Below, one piece after another: positions 48,741-62,384 of a stretch of 64,000 nt of DNA (position 1 is its first letter; every line of letters begins with the position of its first letter). The notes beneath the pieces are model-generated. The model had not been told where the DNA came from and made no database searches. It saw only the letters and a program-made list of their open reading frames with translations. Source of the DNA: Myrica gale (lineage: Eukaryota; Streptophyta; Magnoliopsida; Fagales; Myricaceae). The stretch covers positions 3,975,501-4,039,500 of the forward strand of contig OZ005611.1 in the NCBI GenBank assembly GCA_963930655.1, written 5' to 3'. Both the position numbers and the translations under genes were made by a program.

Positions 48741-51090
48741 ATAATTATGACTCAAATGAGACATTTTACCGAGAAAAGTACTCTTACTATTGAATATAAA
48801 AAAACAAAATTGTTATACTCATTACTCCATTCCCTTTTATTTACACACACAAAACAAAAAACAAGCACCACATACATCCTTCAGCACTGTCCGCCCATGA
48901 AATCCAATATTCAAAAGAATACGCCATGAAGACGCGCGAAGACGAAGACTTTAAAAACGCCTCACGTTCCGCGCAATCTCACCATTTTCGTGTTTCTTTC
49001 TTCGTACTTAGTTCCTGCTGATTCACGCGCAGCACCAAATTCTCTCAAAGAAGAAAAAACATTAAAATCTCAACATCTATCCAAACATCTGCGAATCGCG
49101 TAGAGCATATAACGTACGGATGGGCATCTACTCATCGTTATTAAGGATATTTTTTATCTTGAGATATTCTTATATAGTTGATATATGTAGTCGTTTTTCC
49201 GAGGTTAATAATGTGTAATGTTTATAATTTATGCACATAAAAAAACAAAAAATTAGGTAAACCCCACGTTATTAATGGCAGGCCGCTTCCGGATGCTCTT
49301 CGTTTGACTGAGTACCAATATGCTGCATGAGTTTATTTTCCAAATGGAAAATTATACTATTAGTTTGGTTTAGGTTTCAATCCAAGGGCAAAACAAATAA
49401 CGAAAAAGTTGAAAATTTGATAGGACTCTCTCGGAGCACTTCCAAAGTCAGGACTGAAATGGCTGGCCTGTTTACTCCTTTACGGTCCCCGATTAGCTAG
49501 GGAGCACTAGAATATGCGACATTATTGTATGAACACTAATTACGTGCAAAGTCAATGAAAGAAGCGGCTGTACAGTGTTGACAGGGGTGCCACTTTGGTG
49601 CGTCACATTTGTTTGACTGAGGTTGGTAAGGATCAGTTAAGGAGGAGGAATCCGAAAATCCTTTTTTGTTTTATATATATATTGCCCGAATTTGGAAGCA
49701 CTACGTACAGATTGAAGAATGGGACTTTCGTGTTTGGTACAGAAACAAATAATTGTGTAAGCAAAACAAATCTCAAACAGATCAACCCAGCTGTATGCGT
49801 GTAAGATTAAGCAAATCAAAATCAAAGGCTGAATATTAAATAAACAAAATTAATTAAATTATGAAAGGTGAGAGATTTTCTTTTGAGTGCAATAAGTAAA
49901 TAGCTTTCGAGTAGGAATTTCCATGATTAGTATTATTTCAAAGCTTTGCCTTTTGGGCAAGCAACCTACAACACGTTCTAACTTCTGCCGTAATACGAAG
50001 ACATATTATTTACACTTTCACGCCATAGCCAGATTCTTTGACTTTTTTGTTTTGCATTTCATTTTTATGTTTAAAAATGTGTGCCTACCCTCATTATTAT
50101 AATCATTGTCGTGTATGGTGCGCATGTGAATAGAATAAAGTACGCCTACCCTCAATGGTTTAAATCCAACCTCATTTGATTAAGAACAAATGTTAAAAAA
50201 AACCTTACCAACAATCAAGTGGTGGGTTTTACTTATGATAATAGGTAAATCTTCAGTCAAATTGGACGATAATAGCCTCCCACCCCAAACCTTTTACCCC
50301 CACGGGAAAATTACTCCATTCTTTGTTACTTGATCTTAACTAATAAAAGAAACCTTGAAATAGCCCTACTCACCCAATACAAAACATATACCCTTCGAAG
50401 ACAGAATTTTGCGGCGGGCAACAAAGAAGACAAATTTCTTGGTGTTCTTAACTAATTGTACGATAACGTACGTTACTACAAGTTTAATTACTATTTTTGA
50501 ATGAAGTGATAGAAATTTAACTACCTTTGCATGGAATTTATAATAAATAAAACCCTTTATTTGTGATGAATATAAAAAAATTGAAGGAAGGATGATTATT
50601 TATTAAAATTACTAATCAGGACTTTAATATGTTAGGATAAATGTGGTTTAAAAAAGTGGAAAAATAATAAATAAAGATACTAACTGAGTAATCCGAATGA
50701 AGAATTCCCGATATACCCCCCAACCATTAGCTTGAAAGGCTTGCTTCTTAGGTTCCCTCTATTGGATCAAAGCGGAGGAGGACCATTAACGTTACTGCTT
50801 GGAAGAAAAAGTATTACTAACGGACGTTGATCTGCACTGCCATCTCATCATTCAAATCTCTTCCACGATGCATGGGATTGTCTCCTCCTCCATAAAACTA
50901 CGAGGCCCGTTGCGGTTGAAACGTTGGTCCAAGGAGGTAGGTAGGGCATGTGTCCAACTCCACTCCACTCCACTTCCCGCTAAACATCCGCAGTTCCGCA
51001 CCAAAGTCTTTAACCCAACCAACCCTGCGGAACTAAAAATTATAATAAGAAAATTCTAAATATTTTGCTTTTCCAAAAATAAAAGTAGGC
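48741..51090. other. Gene-free DNA upstream of ACLA
   Basis: No supported exon. Short frames at 49595-49825 and 50799-51059 lack domains. The last few hundred bases are the likely ACLA promoter. Confidence 0.5.
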
Positions 51091-51096
51091 AACTCC

Positions 51097-51367
51097 TATA
51101 AGTAGACGAAGCCATTGACGCAGAGAGCTCAGTTCTTGTTCCAAATTTATCAAAAACTCCATACAGAAGCTCGCTCTCCTCTGCGTCTCTTACAGCGGTA
51201 ATTCAAATTTCTTGGCTCTCTGCTCTGCTCAATTACAGCTTTATGCCATTTCGTATTGTTCGCGTTCTTCTTGCTTTAGTTGAGACTGAGATCTATTTGC
51301 TCCTTGATATAGATCTGACATTGAATATTTACAGCTGAGATTTGGTCGGAAAAAAACAGGTTGAGAA
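51097..51367 (+). promoter_or_regulatory. ACLA core promoter and leader
   Basis: TATAAGTA lies at 51097-51104. A leader follows with a possible UTR intron: donor near 51199 (CAGCG/GTAATT) and acceptor AAACAG near 51360, just before GTTGAGAA and the ATG at 51368. Confidence 0.5.
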
Positions 51368-54300
51368 ATGGCACGCAAGAAGATCAGAGAGTACGACTCC
51401 AAGAGGTTGTTAAAGGAGCACTTCAAGAGGCTTTCCGGCAGAGAACTTCCAATTAGATCTGTGCAAGTAAGTAGTGGCGAATTTTGGTGTGTATATATGA
51501 TTTTTCCGCTGAATTATATTGATTTAGGAACCGGTTGTTTGAGAAAATGTCTGGTAGTAGCTTGCCTTTAGTGATATGCCTTTTCAATTACGAAATGTTA
51601 TGTTCTTCGTAAATTATAGCTGTGTGATTACAGGTTAGAGAGTCAATATTTTATGATCTGTTTGTTTGATTTGGTGCGAATGCCTCAGGTCACCGAAGCA
51701 ACTGATTTCAATGAGCTAGCACAGACGGAACCTTGGCTTTTATCGACAAAACTGGTCGTGAAACCGGATATGTTGTTCGGAAAGCGTGGAAAGAGCGGTT
51801 TAGTAGCCTTGAATCTAGATTTGACTCAAGTTTCTACCTTCGTCAAGGAGCGCCTTGGCAAAGAGGTCGCTTTCCGTTTACCTCTCGACTCTCGTGGTCT
51901 TAACCAACTATGTTAAATCAACCGTTTGAACAATTTGAGCGTTTTGCTAAGTCTATATGTATTTAATGTACAGGTTGAGATGGGCGGATGTAGAGGACCT
52001 ATAACCACATTCATCGTTGAACCTTTCATCCCTCACAACGAAGAGTTTTACCTCAACATCGTCTCTGAGCGACTTGGGAACAGCCTGAGCTTTTCGGAGT
52101 GTGGAGGAATTGAAATTGAAGAGAACTGGGATAAGGTACTCATTAAAATTCATTATTGAGAAGCACTTTGTAAATTTTAATTTTACTTTCTCTTTGGTTC
52201 CCTATCCTATTTCATTTTAGACATCCATAATTTACGAAGGAATATATATGCCTTATACAGGTCAAGACTGTATTTGTCCCAACTGGGGTGTCTTTTACCT
52301 CGGAATTATGTGCTCCACTTGTTGCAACCCTTCCTTTGGAGGTAATTTCACGTAATGATTCTGCTTAATGGACGGTTAAGAAATCAGTTTTTTAAATCCA
52401 ATGCCTCTATTATGCGTGATTAATTCCGTTTCCACTGTTTGGGACACCTGTTTTAGCTCAAATTGAAGTAAGTGAATTTTTTTTTTCCACCCCCAGATCA
52501 AAGTAGAGATTGAGACCTTCATCAAGACTGTATTTGATATATTTCAAGGTACGAAAAGTATTAATATCAATAAATCAATATCAGGTCGTATTCCTAAAGA
52601 GTACTCTTTTTTTTATCACTTGGGGAACTCTGGAGATGACTTTATATGTTTTTGTGTGCCAGACCTGGACTTCACTTTCCTAGAGATGAACCCTTTCGCA
52701 TTGGTAGATGGAAAGCCTTATCCTTTAGATATGAGAGGCGAGTTGGATGACACTGCTGCTTTCAAGAACTTTAAGAAGTATGCTCCATGTTTTTTATTGA
52801 TTCTCTTACCATTTTCTCTTTCTCCCGTCATAAGCCACTCAATTTGTGTGAGTTATTATTTTTACTACAGAGCTTTCCATTTTAAATATTCTGAACTGAT
52901 TTTGAAGGTGGGGCAATATTCAATTTCCAATGCCCTTTGGAAGAGTTATGAGTCCTACAGAAAGCTTTATTCATGGACTGGATGAAAAGGTGAGATTGAT
53001 GCCTCCGACCTGAATCTGCAATCTATTTCTGCTCACTAATCATCATGTAGTGAGGAATTGGGATAGTTGTATTTTTCTTCTAGTTCTCTCTTTTTCATCC
53101 CAACACACGATTGTTATATGTTCCAAAAACTGTCTACTGGTACAACTTCTTATTTATATAGTGTCCATAAGAATATCTATCCATGTCCAGAAACAGGTTA
53201 ATTTTCTGAAGTGAAGTGCTTTATCAGGCATTTGCTGTGATCCCTGGATCTGGGATACTTCACTCAGAAATTAGAATTCGCAGATTCCAATATTTTGGTT
53301 TCCCTTGTGTATTCATGTTGATGATTTTGCATGGCATCTCAGTCAATTGCTTCACTCGCTTTCTCTATGAGAATCTTATTTAAGTCCAATTACTTTATTT
53401 ACTTTTGTGCTGCTTGCAGACAAGTGCATCATTGAAATTCACAGTTTTGAACCCAAAAGGAAGAATTTGGACTATGGTAGCTGGAGGAGGTGCAAGTGTC
53501 ATCTATGCAGATACGGTGTGGATCTCTTTGTTTAGACCGCAAACTCTTTTACAAGGAGTGCACCTAGTCTTATTTTTACCTTTGTGTTTCACCTTAGCAA
53601 TATTATTTTATGCACTGGTTATTGCTTAATCAGGTTGGAGATCTTGGCTATGCTTCTGAACTTGGAAACTATGCAGAATATAGTGGAGCTCCAAAAGAAG
53701 AGGAAGTGTTACAGTATGCCAGAGTTGTAATTGATGTAAGGATATACCATCTACACTCTTTTAAGCACTGTGTCCACTAAAAAAAATAGACACTAGTTTT
53801 GTGCTAGACCAGTTTAAGTTGCCATTTATACTTTCGTAAAGATCTCATAAGGAAATCGAATTTGAGTACGCATACCTTCAGAATTTGATTTTAGGTTCCC
53901 TTTGGGATCTTCAAAATAATCTCATTGTTCCTCCACAGTGTGCAACTTCTGATCCTGATGGCCATAGTAGAGCCCTTGTAGTTGGAGGAGGAATAGCTAA
54001 TTTTACTGATGTTGCTACTACATTCAATGGTATTATTCGTGCTATGAAGGAGAAGGTGAGCTGAACCTGAACAATTGGACCTTAATCTCACTCTACCTGT
54101 ACTCATAGTACGAATAAATTAATTATGTATTCCTGATGATTTAGGAAGCAAAACTTAAAGCAGCAAAGATGCACATATATGTGAGGAGAGGAGGTCCTAA
54201 CTACCAGAGTGGCCTCGCCAAAATGCGGGCACTTGGAGAACAAATTGGCATCCCAATTGAGGTACTGATATAGCTGAACCTTCCTGCGTTTGTGCTGATA

Positions 54301-54476
54301 TATCAAACTGCAAAGACCTGACAACTGAAAAACTTTATATTGATATATTTGCATTTAAAAGAGCGTCTCCTAAACTACTACTCTGTTCCTATTCACTCCA
54401 ACAGGTTTACGGGCCTGAAGCAACAATGACTGGAATCTGCAAACAGGCGATCGAGTGTATCACTGCATCTGCCTGA
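51368..54476 (+). CDS. ACLA: ATP-citrate lyase subunit A (ATP-citrate synthase alpha chain)
   Basis: Cytosolic enzyme subunit. With ACLB it cleaves citrate, using ATP and CoA, to acetyl-CoA and oxaloacetate, feeding wax, flavonoid and sterol synthesis. Twelve exons join in frame: 51368-51466, 51689-51865, 51974-52135, 52261-52341, 52497-52548, 52663-52777, 52908-52989, 53420-53515, 53634-53735, 53939-54055, 54145-54261, 54405-54476, giving 423 residues, the exact family length. It has the ATP-grasp/citrate-binding architecture: [15 protein letters not shown] in exon 2, [20 protein letters not shown] in exon 6, [19 protein letters not shown] across exons 8-9, and [15 protein letters not shown] in exon 11. 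A polyadenylation signal AATAAA lies at 54678. All borders are GT/AG. Confidence 0.98.
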
Positions 54477-56466
54477 TCAATTCTCGAAGATTTGTCTCAA
54501 AAGTGTATGTTATTTTCATTTTCGTGTCAAGATTCAAGTGTTTAGTAAATCTTACTTCCATTTTCTTTGTACCCGAGACCCTGGTAAAAAGAATGTAGTT
54601 TCATGTCTTGATGGGCCAAAAGATAATGGCGTTCCAGGGTTATAGATGTAATCTGCCTGATGAGACTGTGTTTCCGTAATAAAGGACTTTCATTGACACA
54701 TTTCTGTCTCTCTTGGGTTTACATATATTTGGGGAAGGTTTTCTAGGAGTAGGTTTTGAGTGTTCCTAGGCCCAGCGACCCCAACTTTATAACTCGACAT
54801 TCATAGTGCTTGCACAGACCCAATCCTATCTGTGGGCGCACGTAGGATTGTCAGGCCTTTCTGGTTCTAAGACACAATAAGGTCTAGGCCCTACTCGGCC
54901 TAGCCCAGTATATTTGTGTAGATGGTACTACAAAGTTAAATTTCAATTTTCATGTGCGTAGAAAAAGAAATTTATTCTTACCTTTTAAGAAGAAATTCCA
55001 CTAGTGTTAAAATTGTTGAGAATTCGCAACTTGACCGAAAGAAAATGATAGTTTGAGGATGGATTATGATAAGTAGGTGAAAAGAATACTGACGACATTC
55101 CAGGCCAGAATTTCTTAAGTTTCGCCTTCGGCCTGGTGCAAAATTGAATCTGAACCAAAAGTTTTCGAGTGAAAGGGGATTTAAGAAAACACTGATCAGA
55201 ATTGACCACACTGATATATATAATCTGTGGGAGTAGTTTAACTGAGTGCGACAGTGGTTCTCATGTCACTTTTTGCTTATAACTTGTTTTTGTTTCCACT
55301 TAACATTGGGAAAAAAACGACATTAATATTGGTTGGCTTCTTCTCAACATTTTTTCAACACGGGATGTTTGAGTGTAAATTTTGGATATTGAAATTTGTG
55401 AAATATTATAAAGTAAATATATTTTTACGAGAGTTGGTGAAAAAGTGAAGAGAGATAAGATTTTTAATAAATATTATAATAATAAAAATTATATGATAAA
55501 TTTTTTAATATTAACCCCAAATAATTGACCCGATTCAAACAAATCCATAAATTGTCCGTTGTGGAACAGTCACCTCGTTAGCGCCGTGAAAAATTTGTAT
55601 CATACTTTTGTAGGCACTAAATTTTTTTTTCAAGCAAAGATTGTAGGCACTAATTAAACCCTTCCTTTTTGATTAATTTAGTAGTATATCTGTTGTTGTT
55701 GTCGTCGTCCTCATCACTGACTCATTGTTATTATCACGCGTGATCAAAGTAACACTGAGTGAAACGAAGCCAATTTTAGTTGGGAAGATCGCTTACCCAA
55801 AAAAGAAGCCTTTTACAGTATGATAAAAATACCATGGGCCCGAAAGCAACTTGGTGGGCAGGGGCATTCTCTTCCAAAAAAAAAAAAAACCAAGGTTAGG
55901 TTCCGTTTGCAAATTTTTGTAGTATTTTGAGTGTTTTGAGAATTTTTAAGTGATGTTAGAGTTGTATAGGTATTTGTGTAGAGATTGATAATGTGTAAAA
56001 AATAATGATTATGTTTAAAATTATTTTTTTTATTTCGAATTTATTAATATTTATTAAAATTTGAATATTTAAAAGTTCTTTTAAAAAAAAAACGACAAAC
56101 TGCTGTCATGCTACAAGATCATGCTGTCATTTGAATACAATAATCGCAGCATGCTGCCCAAAGGACAAAGACACTGTGAAAGCTATCATGCTCTACAGTA
56201 CAGCATCCTAAAAAAAACCACTTTGCCAAACATAAAATGCTAAAATTTGAATCCTACTTTTATCTTCAAACCGAACATCTCCCACTTTAGCGTAAGAATA
56301 AGAAGAAATGATATGACATAACTACAACTCATGTTGTTTTGAATATGACGTGACGCTAGTGGTAGATGAAAATGAGCCGTTTGAAAAGTACTGAGTTAGT
56401 AATAATGTTGTTTCAAAAAAAAAAAAAAGGTTGTGGTTTGGAAAGTGAGGTTTTTGAAAATATTTA

Positions 56467-56675
56467 TAGCGTTTGTTTCTCAATTTTTCTAACCCCCAAC
56501 ATTTTCAAACAATCATAAAATAATATCTCTCTCCTCATTAAATTATAAAATAATATTATACTATTCAATTAAATATTCTCTCTCCTCACTTTTTCTATAA
56601 AATACTATACTTTTTTACAAACCCCAATACTCAAAATTTTTAAAATCCCAATATTTCCACAAACAAACGCCCCAA
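56467..56675. mobile_element. MITE-like element with GCGTTTGTTT termini
   Basis: The left end AGCGTTTGTTTCTCAATTTTT pairs with the right end AAACAAACGCCCC. The interior is AT-rich with TCTCTCTCCTCA repeated twice. Target duplication is not clear. Confidence 0.5.
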
Positions 56676-56826
56676 TTATAGCCTCGAGGTGGGCTATCTT
56701 CTCCTTCAAATCTCTCTTTTTTTTGCTTTTACTTTCTCTCTCTAACGTGAAGAAATCATCAACTCATTACTTTTTGAAGCCTTTTTTTTTTTAAAGTCTC
56801 CTAAATTAAAGGAGTCAATTGATTAA

Positions 56827-57005
56827 GAGTGTGTTCGGTTAAGGTGTATTTGAGGATTTTTTGTGTTTTGAGAATTTTTATGTGATGTTAACTTTATTGG
56901 TATGCGTGTTGTAGTTATATTTATGTGGTGTGAAAAATTATGTTTGGTTGTAGAATCCTGAGGATTCAAAAAATCCTGAGGATTCTTCCTAAACGAACAT
57001 GCCCT
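56827..57005. mobile_element. MITE-like element with GTGTTCGGTT termini
   Basis: The left end GAGTGTGTTCGGTTAAGG and right end CCTAAACGAACATGCCCTA are imperfect inverted repeats. The interior holds AATCCTGAGGATTC twice, itself a near palindrome. Confidence 0.5.
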
Positions 57006-57525
57006 AAAACTAAAAGTCTCATAACCTCTCATATTAATATATGTTTAAACAAACCATCTAATGTGTTTACTTTTTAGCCTTGTATATATACACTTAATAA
57101 ACTAAAAAATAATTTCTAGCCATTTAAACGGACCGCCTAATCTATTTATTATTTTTATCTTTGCATACACTTAACTATAGAGTATTTGTCGAGTTATGTG
57201 AGAAATTACTTGCTTTTGTCTTAAATAAAAAACATGAAAAAATCTTCTCATTCACTCTATATTTATTGTATTATTTCTTAGTGTTTTACAACTCTTATAT
57301 TTAGCCTTTTTTTTTTATCGAGATCACTTGTATGAGGCTTGAGGTGCTATTATTCAAAATCTCAATTTTTTTTTTAAGTTGTATTTTTTTGTATTTTAGT
57401 TCATTATACAACTATGAAACATTTTATTAATGATGTAATTCCAAACCTTTCTCACCCTAGAGGTGTAATCGTTTCACAACAATAGTGTTGAGCAATGGAG
57501 GTAGTTTCTGTATTTTATTTTATTA

Positions 57526-57563
57526 TCTTTTTCTTTTTCTTTTTCTTTTTCTTTTTCTTTTTA
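57526..57563. repeat. (TTTTTC)n microsatellite
   Basis: About six uninterrupted TTTTTC units. Confidence 0.9.
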
Positions 57564-59302
57564 GTATTATTTTAAGGGATAAATACAATATTTTCTCTCT
57601 GATTTACGTCAAAATCAAATAAGTCCTTAAACTTTAAAACACATAAAAGTTAGTTATTGAATTTTAAAATCATTCACATTTAAAAAGTCTCAGAGGAGAG
57701 AGACTAAAATTATGATGAATGTAAAATTTTGGAGACTAATTTTATGTGTTTTAAAATTTAAAGATTTATTTAATTTTATCATAAATAACAGGTACGAATG
57801 TTGTATTTGTCCCTTATTTTTATTAAATAGATGAAATGTCAACTTGGTTTCCAAAACCGATCGAGCTGAATGAAGACCAAAAATAAGAAAAGAATCGAAA
57901 ACAACAGATAACTCTCTCGTGGGTTTGTTCCCTCAATACGCAGGCATGCCTTCCAAGTCTAATTCAGCGGCAAATTGAAGTACTCCACCAACCGCGTTTG
58001 AGAGGAAAGATGGATCAGTTCCCACAAAGACAAAGCAACAAAGTGGACAAGGCAGATCAAATTAGCATCAGACGTACCAACTACTCAACCTGCTCCGGTG
58101 GCTTCCTATCGTGTGTGTATATATATACTTCGATTTTTCTCCCCCGGAACTCATAACCTTGTAAGTTGTAACGCTACTGCTTTATAAACTAATTTGCATG
58201 TCAAAATTATTATTATTAAGGGACGACTCGGGGTAGGTACCTACCTTAGGCGAAAAAATATATTTCATATGTAAAGCTCTGTATTGTGAAATAATATTTT
58301 GTATTAAGGCCTGTTATAATTCATATTCATGCCCGCCTTATTTTGTGAAAGATTTTTTTTTTTATTCACAAGAAAAAAATTTAAACCTAAATTTCTGTTT
58401 AACTTTTTTTATTATATTAAAAAAAAACTAAAAAGGCCTCACGCTAGTTTTTGCCTTATCCCTTCGTTATTATCGAGCCGGAAGACAGTCAGAAGGTGGG
58501 GTCCATTGTCGAGACGCCTATCTGTCAAAAAGGTGGGGTTCAAGTTTTCATTCTGTGCCTGAGGATAACCTCAATGGTAGGTGAGCATATTAGACCCGGA
58601 TAAGCTTGCAGAGAGAGATTTTAGTCAACGGCCCAAACTCCCATTTTCTAATTAGCCGGTGCCTATCTGCAAGGCTATTTTCCAATACTTTTTTTTTCTG
58701 AAATAAGGAGGTGTAATTGCTCAAAATATTCCGAATTGGTTATAACAGAGGAAGAAAGATCAATTACTCAATATTATTTATGTTTCTTTTTGTTTAGTTT
58801 AGGTCCAAACGATGCTTGATGCTCAAATTTTGCCATATGTATTGGCATTGTTTTTTCGTTTGCCATCTCACGTTGACTATCTACACCATTCATATTAACG
58901 ACAGTGCAGATCATCATCTAGAGGATTTGACTTTTTTAGCAATAATCTTGACCGCGTGAAGGATGTGAAGAATATCATAATTTCTCCCCTTTAAAAAGCA
59001 AGGGAATAATTGTTTAATTATTATTCTGCCGGCTAATTGAAGAAAAAATTGTAAGGAATCATTGGTCAACCCAACGAAGCCACTTTGCCAGTATTCTTTA
59101 TTTCCATCCAGTCTCTCACCGCCTCACATATGCCGGACTATGTTCCGCACTCTTGTGTATACCAACCGAATATAAGTCGTGCCCTCTAGAAATTAGTTGA
59201 TTGGAGTTTAGAAAAACAAAAAGAAGAAACTTTAATCTGAGCAGAGCGACGATTATCCAACTGAATCCCACTGTCCCATTTTTACTCCACGCCACCAGCG
59301 TT

Positions 59303-59310
59303 TATAAAAG
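59303..59310 (+). promoter_or_regulatory. TATA box of the F-box/kelch gene
   Basis: TATAAAAG lies about 84 bases before the ATG at 59394, a normal distance for a short leader. Confidence 0.6.
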
Positions 59311-59393
59311 GAGAATCCAAACATTGCTACATTTCTTGAAGTCTCAAGAGTTTTTTTCTGTGTGAAGGGAAAGGCCCAAAGAGTTCTTTGTCA

Positions 59394-60563
59394 ATGGCAA
59401 GAGAGAAGCAGGTGGAAGAAGAAGAAGAAGAAGCAGCAACTCCAATCCATGGAGACATCTTGCAGACTATCCTATCGTGCGTACCTCTGATCGACCTCGT
59501 ACCCGCATGTCACGTGTCCAAGGACTGGAAAAGTGCTGTTTTCTCGTCTCTTCGACACCTGAACCCAATTAGGCCGTGGCTTATTGTCCACGCCCAGAGC
59601 ACTTCACACCCGTACAGGACGACCTCGCACGCGTACGACCCACGTTCGCACCTATGGCTGGAGATCGAGCAATCGCCGATTAAGGAGGCCTCCGCTCTCA
59701 GATCGTCGCACTCGACGCTGCTCTACATGCACTCTCCCTCCAAGTTCGCCTTTTCCTTCGACCCCCTCCACACAACGTGGAACCGGGTGGAAGCCCCGCT
59801 AGCGTGGTGGACCGACCCGATCGTGGCGCTGGTGGGTCACCAAATCGTTATCGCAGGTGGCACGTGCGAATTCATGCAGGAAGAGCTCCCCATGGAAACC
59901 TACGACCTGAGGACTGGCACGTGGGACACGTGCGAGTCCTTTCCCGCGATTCTCAAGGACTCCGCTGCTTCCATGTGGCTCTCGATAGCAGTGGATGAGC
60001 ACAGAATGTACGTGTCGGACAAGAGTTCCGGTGTCACGTATTCGTTCAATCCTAGCACCAAGACCTGGCACGGGCCGTACGATTTGAGACCCGGAAACAA
60101 CGTTTTCTCCTCCGTGATCGGATTCGTCAACGACCGCATGGTTGTGGTGGGGCTAATCGGAGATTCTGATGACGTCAAAGATGTGAAATTGTGGGAAGTG
60201 AAGGGCCAAATGTCCGAACTGAGCGAGATGAGTGAGATGCCAAATGAGCTGGTGGAAAAGCTGAAGGGCCAGAGCCCTAGTCTACCGTCGATTGCTATGA
60301 CTTCCGCCGGCGATTTTGCATATTTGCACAACCCGTTGGACCCAGGGGACCTGATTTTGTGCGAGATAGCGAACGGTGAGTGCAAGTGGGGGAGTGTACA
60401 GAATTCGGTGGTGAATGATGCGACTCGGATGCAGAGATTAGTGTTTACCAGTTCGAACGTAGGACTCGAGGATTTGCATGAAGCGGAAGTGGAGAGGTCC
60501 GGGAATCGCAGATTCAGGATCAAGAACATGGTGAACGAATACATAGCAGCTGGCACTGGGTGA
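59394..60563 (+). CDS. F-box/kelch-repeat protein (At1g23390-like)
   Basis: Predicted substrate receptor of an SCF ubiquitin ligase. Single exon, 389 residues. The ATG at 59394 is used; the frame is open six bases further but from TTG. An acidic start (VEEEEEEAATP) precedes an F-box at about residues 17-54 (IHGDILQTILSCVPLIDLVP, then CHVSKDWKSAV). Kelch-type units follow, e.g. the HAYDPRSHLWLEIEQ, FSFDPLHTTWNRVE, ETYDLRTGTWDTCESFP and YSFNPSTKTWHGPYDL blades, then a less regular C-terminus. Coding GC is clearly higher than in neighbouring DNA. In Arabidopsis this family regulates phenylpropanoid enzyme or flavonoid turnover (KFB group); that role here is inference. Its Arabidopsis counterpart adjoins CAF2, as expected from gene order. 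Confidence 0.94.
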   Translation: MAREKQVEEEEEEAATPIHGDILQTILSCVPLIDLVPACHVSKDWKSAVFSSLRHLNPIRPWLIVHAQSTSHPYRTTSHAYDPRSHLWLEIEQSPIKEASALRSSHSTLLYMHSPSKFAFSFDPLHTTWNRVEAPLAWWTDPIVALVGHQIVIAGGTCEFMQEELPMETYDLRTGTWDTCESFPAILKDSAASMWLSIAVDEHRMYVSDKSSGVTYSFNPSTKTWHGPYDLRPGNNVFSSVIGFVNDRMVVVGLIGDSDDVKDVKLWEVKGQMSELSEMSEMPNELVEKLKGQSPSLPSIAMTSAGDFAYLHNPLDPGDLILCEIANGECKWGSVQNSVVNDATRMQRLVFTSSNVGLEDLHEAEVERSGNRRFRIKNMVNEYIAAGTG

Positions 60564-61504
60564 ATTGATTGGTCTTAAAGGAAACACGGGCCCCATTTAG
60601 CGTGTGGCAATTTACGGTCCTCCTGACTTTATATGTGGCCTTGTTGTTGTCGTTGATAGCCATTTATCTTTCTCTTATTTATTTATTTTAACTTTTTATA
60701 CGCAATTAGAGCCTGCGTGGAAGGATAGAACAATACCTTTATATATATATAAGGATAGAACAGTACTTGAATTCAAGATGATTATAATTACGTGCATAAT
60801 ATATTGAATTTCGTTAAATACATCTCTTTTCTATATCTTTTTTCGTTAATATTTCTGTGTAATTATTAATATACATTGAATAATATTAATTCTGTTACAT
60901 AATTTTCATTCACATAAGCTTTCTATTTGTTGTAATCGAATTTACTGAAAAAATTAATTTCTGGTTTATTTGCTTGTAGAATAAATTTGTAATTTGTTAT
61001 TTGGTAACTATTTGAAAATAAGGTAAAAGTAAAAAAAATCAATTAACTTAAAGTTCTATAATTTTTCAAAAAAAAAACTAAGTTCAAAATTTCCCTATAT
61101 AAACTTTTATTTTGGGAACATCATCACACATCACATATACATGTGCAAAAATCAAAAAAGTATTTCTCAAGCTTCAAAATGTTTTATTCCGTGTCATATG
61201 TTTCAAACACGACAAATCCTATATAAATCTTTGATTGAAGAATTTTTTGAATTTGAATGATGAATATGATTATTTTATATCGTTTACAATAAAGTTCTAT
61301 TTATTGTGGAGCTTAATTATTTAATTCATAGCACATTAATTTTTTTATGCAAATATGTAAATTATTAAGCCTATCAAGCATCACAAAATATTTTTAAATG
61401 AATGAGCAAAAAAATTGAAAAAAAAATACTTTTCCCCAGAATCAACTAATAAAATTGTACATAAAAATAATAATTTTACCAAGAAATAAACAGACGTTAC
61501 AGAC

Positions 61505-61690
61505 CCTTGGGGTGAGTTTGTTTTATAAAATTTTAGTGTTGTTAAAATTTTAGGTATTGAGTTTAGTGAAAAAGTGAAGAGAAAGGTAATTTTTTATACT
61601 TTTTTTAGTGAAAAGTAATGATTTGATAGGAAGAGATATTATATTATAAAATTTTAGAGGGTGTAAAATTTTACACCACAAAGGCAGCCT
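61505..61690. mobile_element. MITE-like element
   Basis: The left part GGGGTGAGTTTGTTTTATAAAATTTTAG pairs imperfectly with the right part TGTAAAATTTTACACCACAAAGGCAGCC, in halves. AT-rich and non-coding. Ends resemble those near 47690-47800. Confidence 0.45.
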
Positions 61691-62384
61691 TAGTACATCA
61701 ACTTTGGTGATGATATTTGGGCATCCGGGCCCGGTTGCTGATTACGAACCTTTATCTTTTGGTCTGTTTTGTAATGGGTTTCATCGCCCTATAGGTGCTG
61801 GCTTTTTGGGCCTCTTTTTAGTATATGCTAATGTAGTGTTTATCCTCAGTTTATGAACAAATGAGAACAGACGGACCCACAACGCGCGTTTAAAGTATCG
61901 CTTAAACACATATAGGAAGAGAGCGCAAAGATGCGGTCAACGACTCAACTATATGTATAAAAATGGATGGTATGTATGTCGATTTCTCATTCTATACAGA
62001 TATATGAGATATGGCGAGTCGTGGGGAGATAAGGCTTGCAGAGATTGTAGTCAACCTAATGGCTCAAAACAGAAAAAGAAGATTGAAACAAGAAAGAAAA
62101 TTTTAGAAACAGAGATAATATAGAAGATCTCAAATGAAGGCTTAAGATCTCAAAGGAATCGTACTTAATGAATAAAGGGTGTGTTCGAATTTCACAATCT
62201 ACAAGAGGCTCCATGGCTTAATTGATACTCAGATTTTAAAGTAATTTGAGTGTCTAAAATTCGTCATTACGCTTTCAATTAGATCAATATATTTTCTAAT
62301 TAAATCAAACCCATCTGCATCAGTACACAACTCATTTTTAAAGTCTGGCTTAAAAAGATATAAATAGATCACAGCGTATACATT

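Larger units (their letters stand above)
54684..59302. other. Gene-free AT-rich DNA between ACLA and the F-box gene
   Basis: No supported gene in about 4.6 kb. It contains the AT-rich repeat shared with 9425-9490 (55452-55505), MITE-like units at about 56467-56675 and 56827-57005, and a (TTTTTC)n run at about 57526-57563. Open frames such as 58329-58562 are not recognisable. Confidence 0.55.

Noticed and set aside
59799-60556. Minus-strand frames of 90 and 218 codons
   Set aside because: Antisense shadows of the F-box/kelch gene; its sense frame has clear F-box and kelch motifs.
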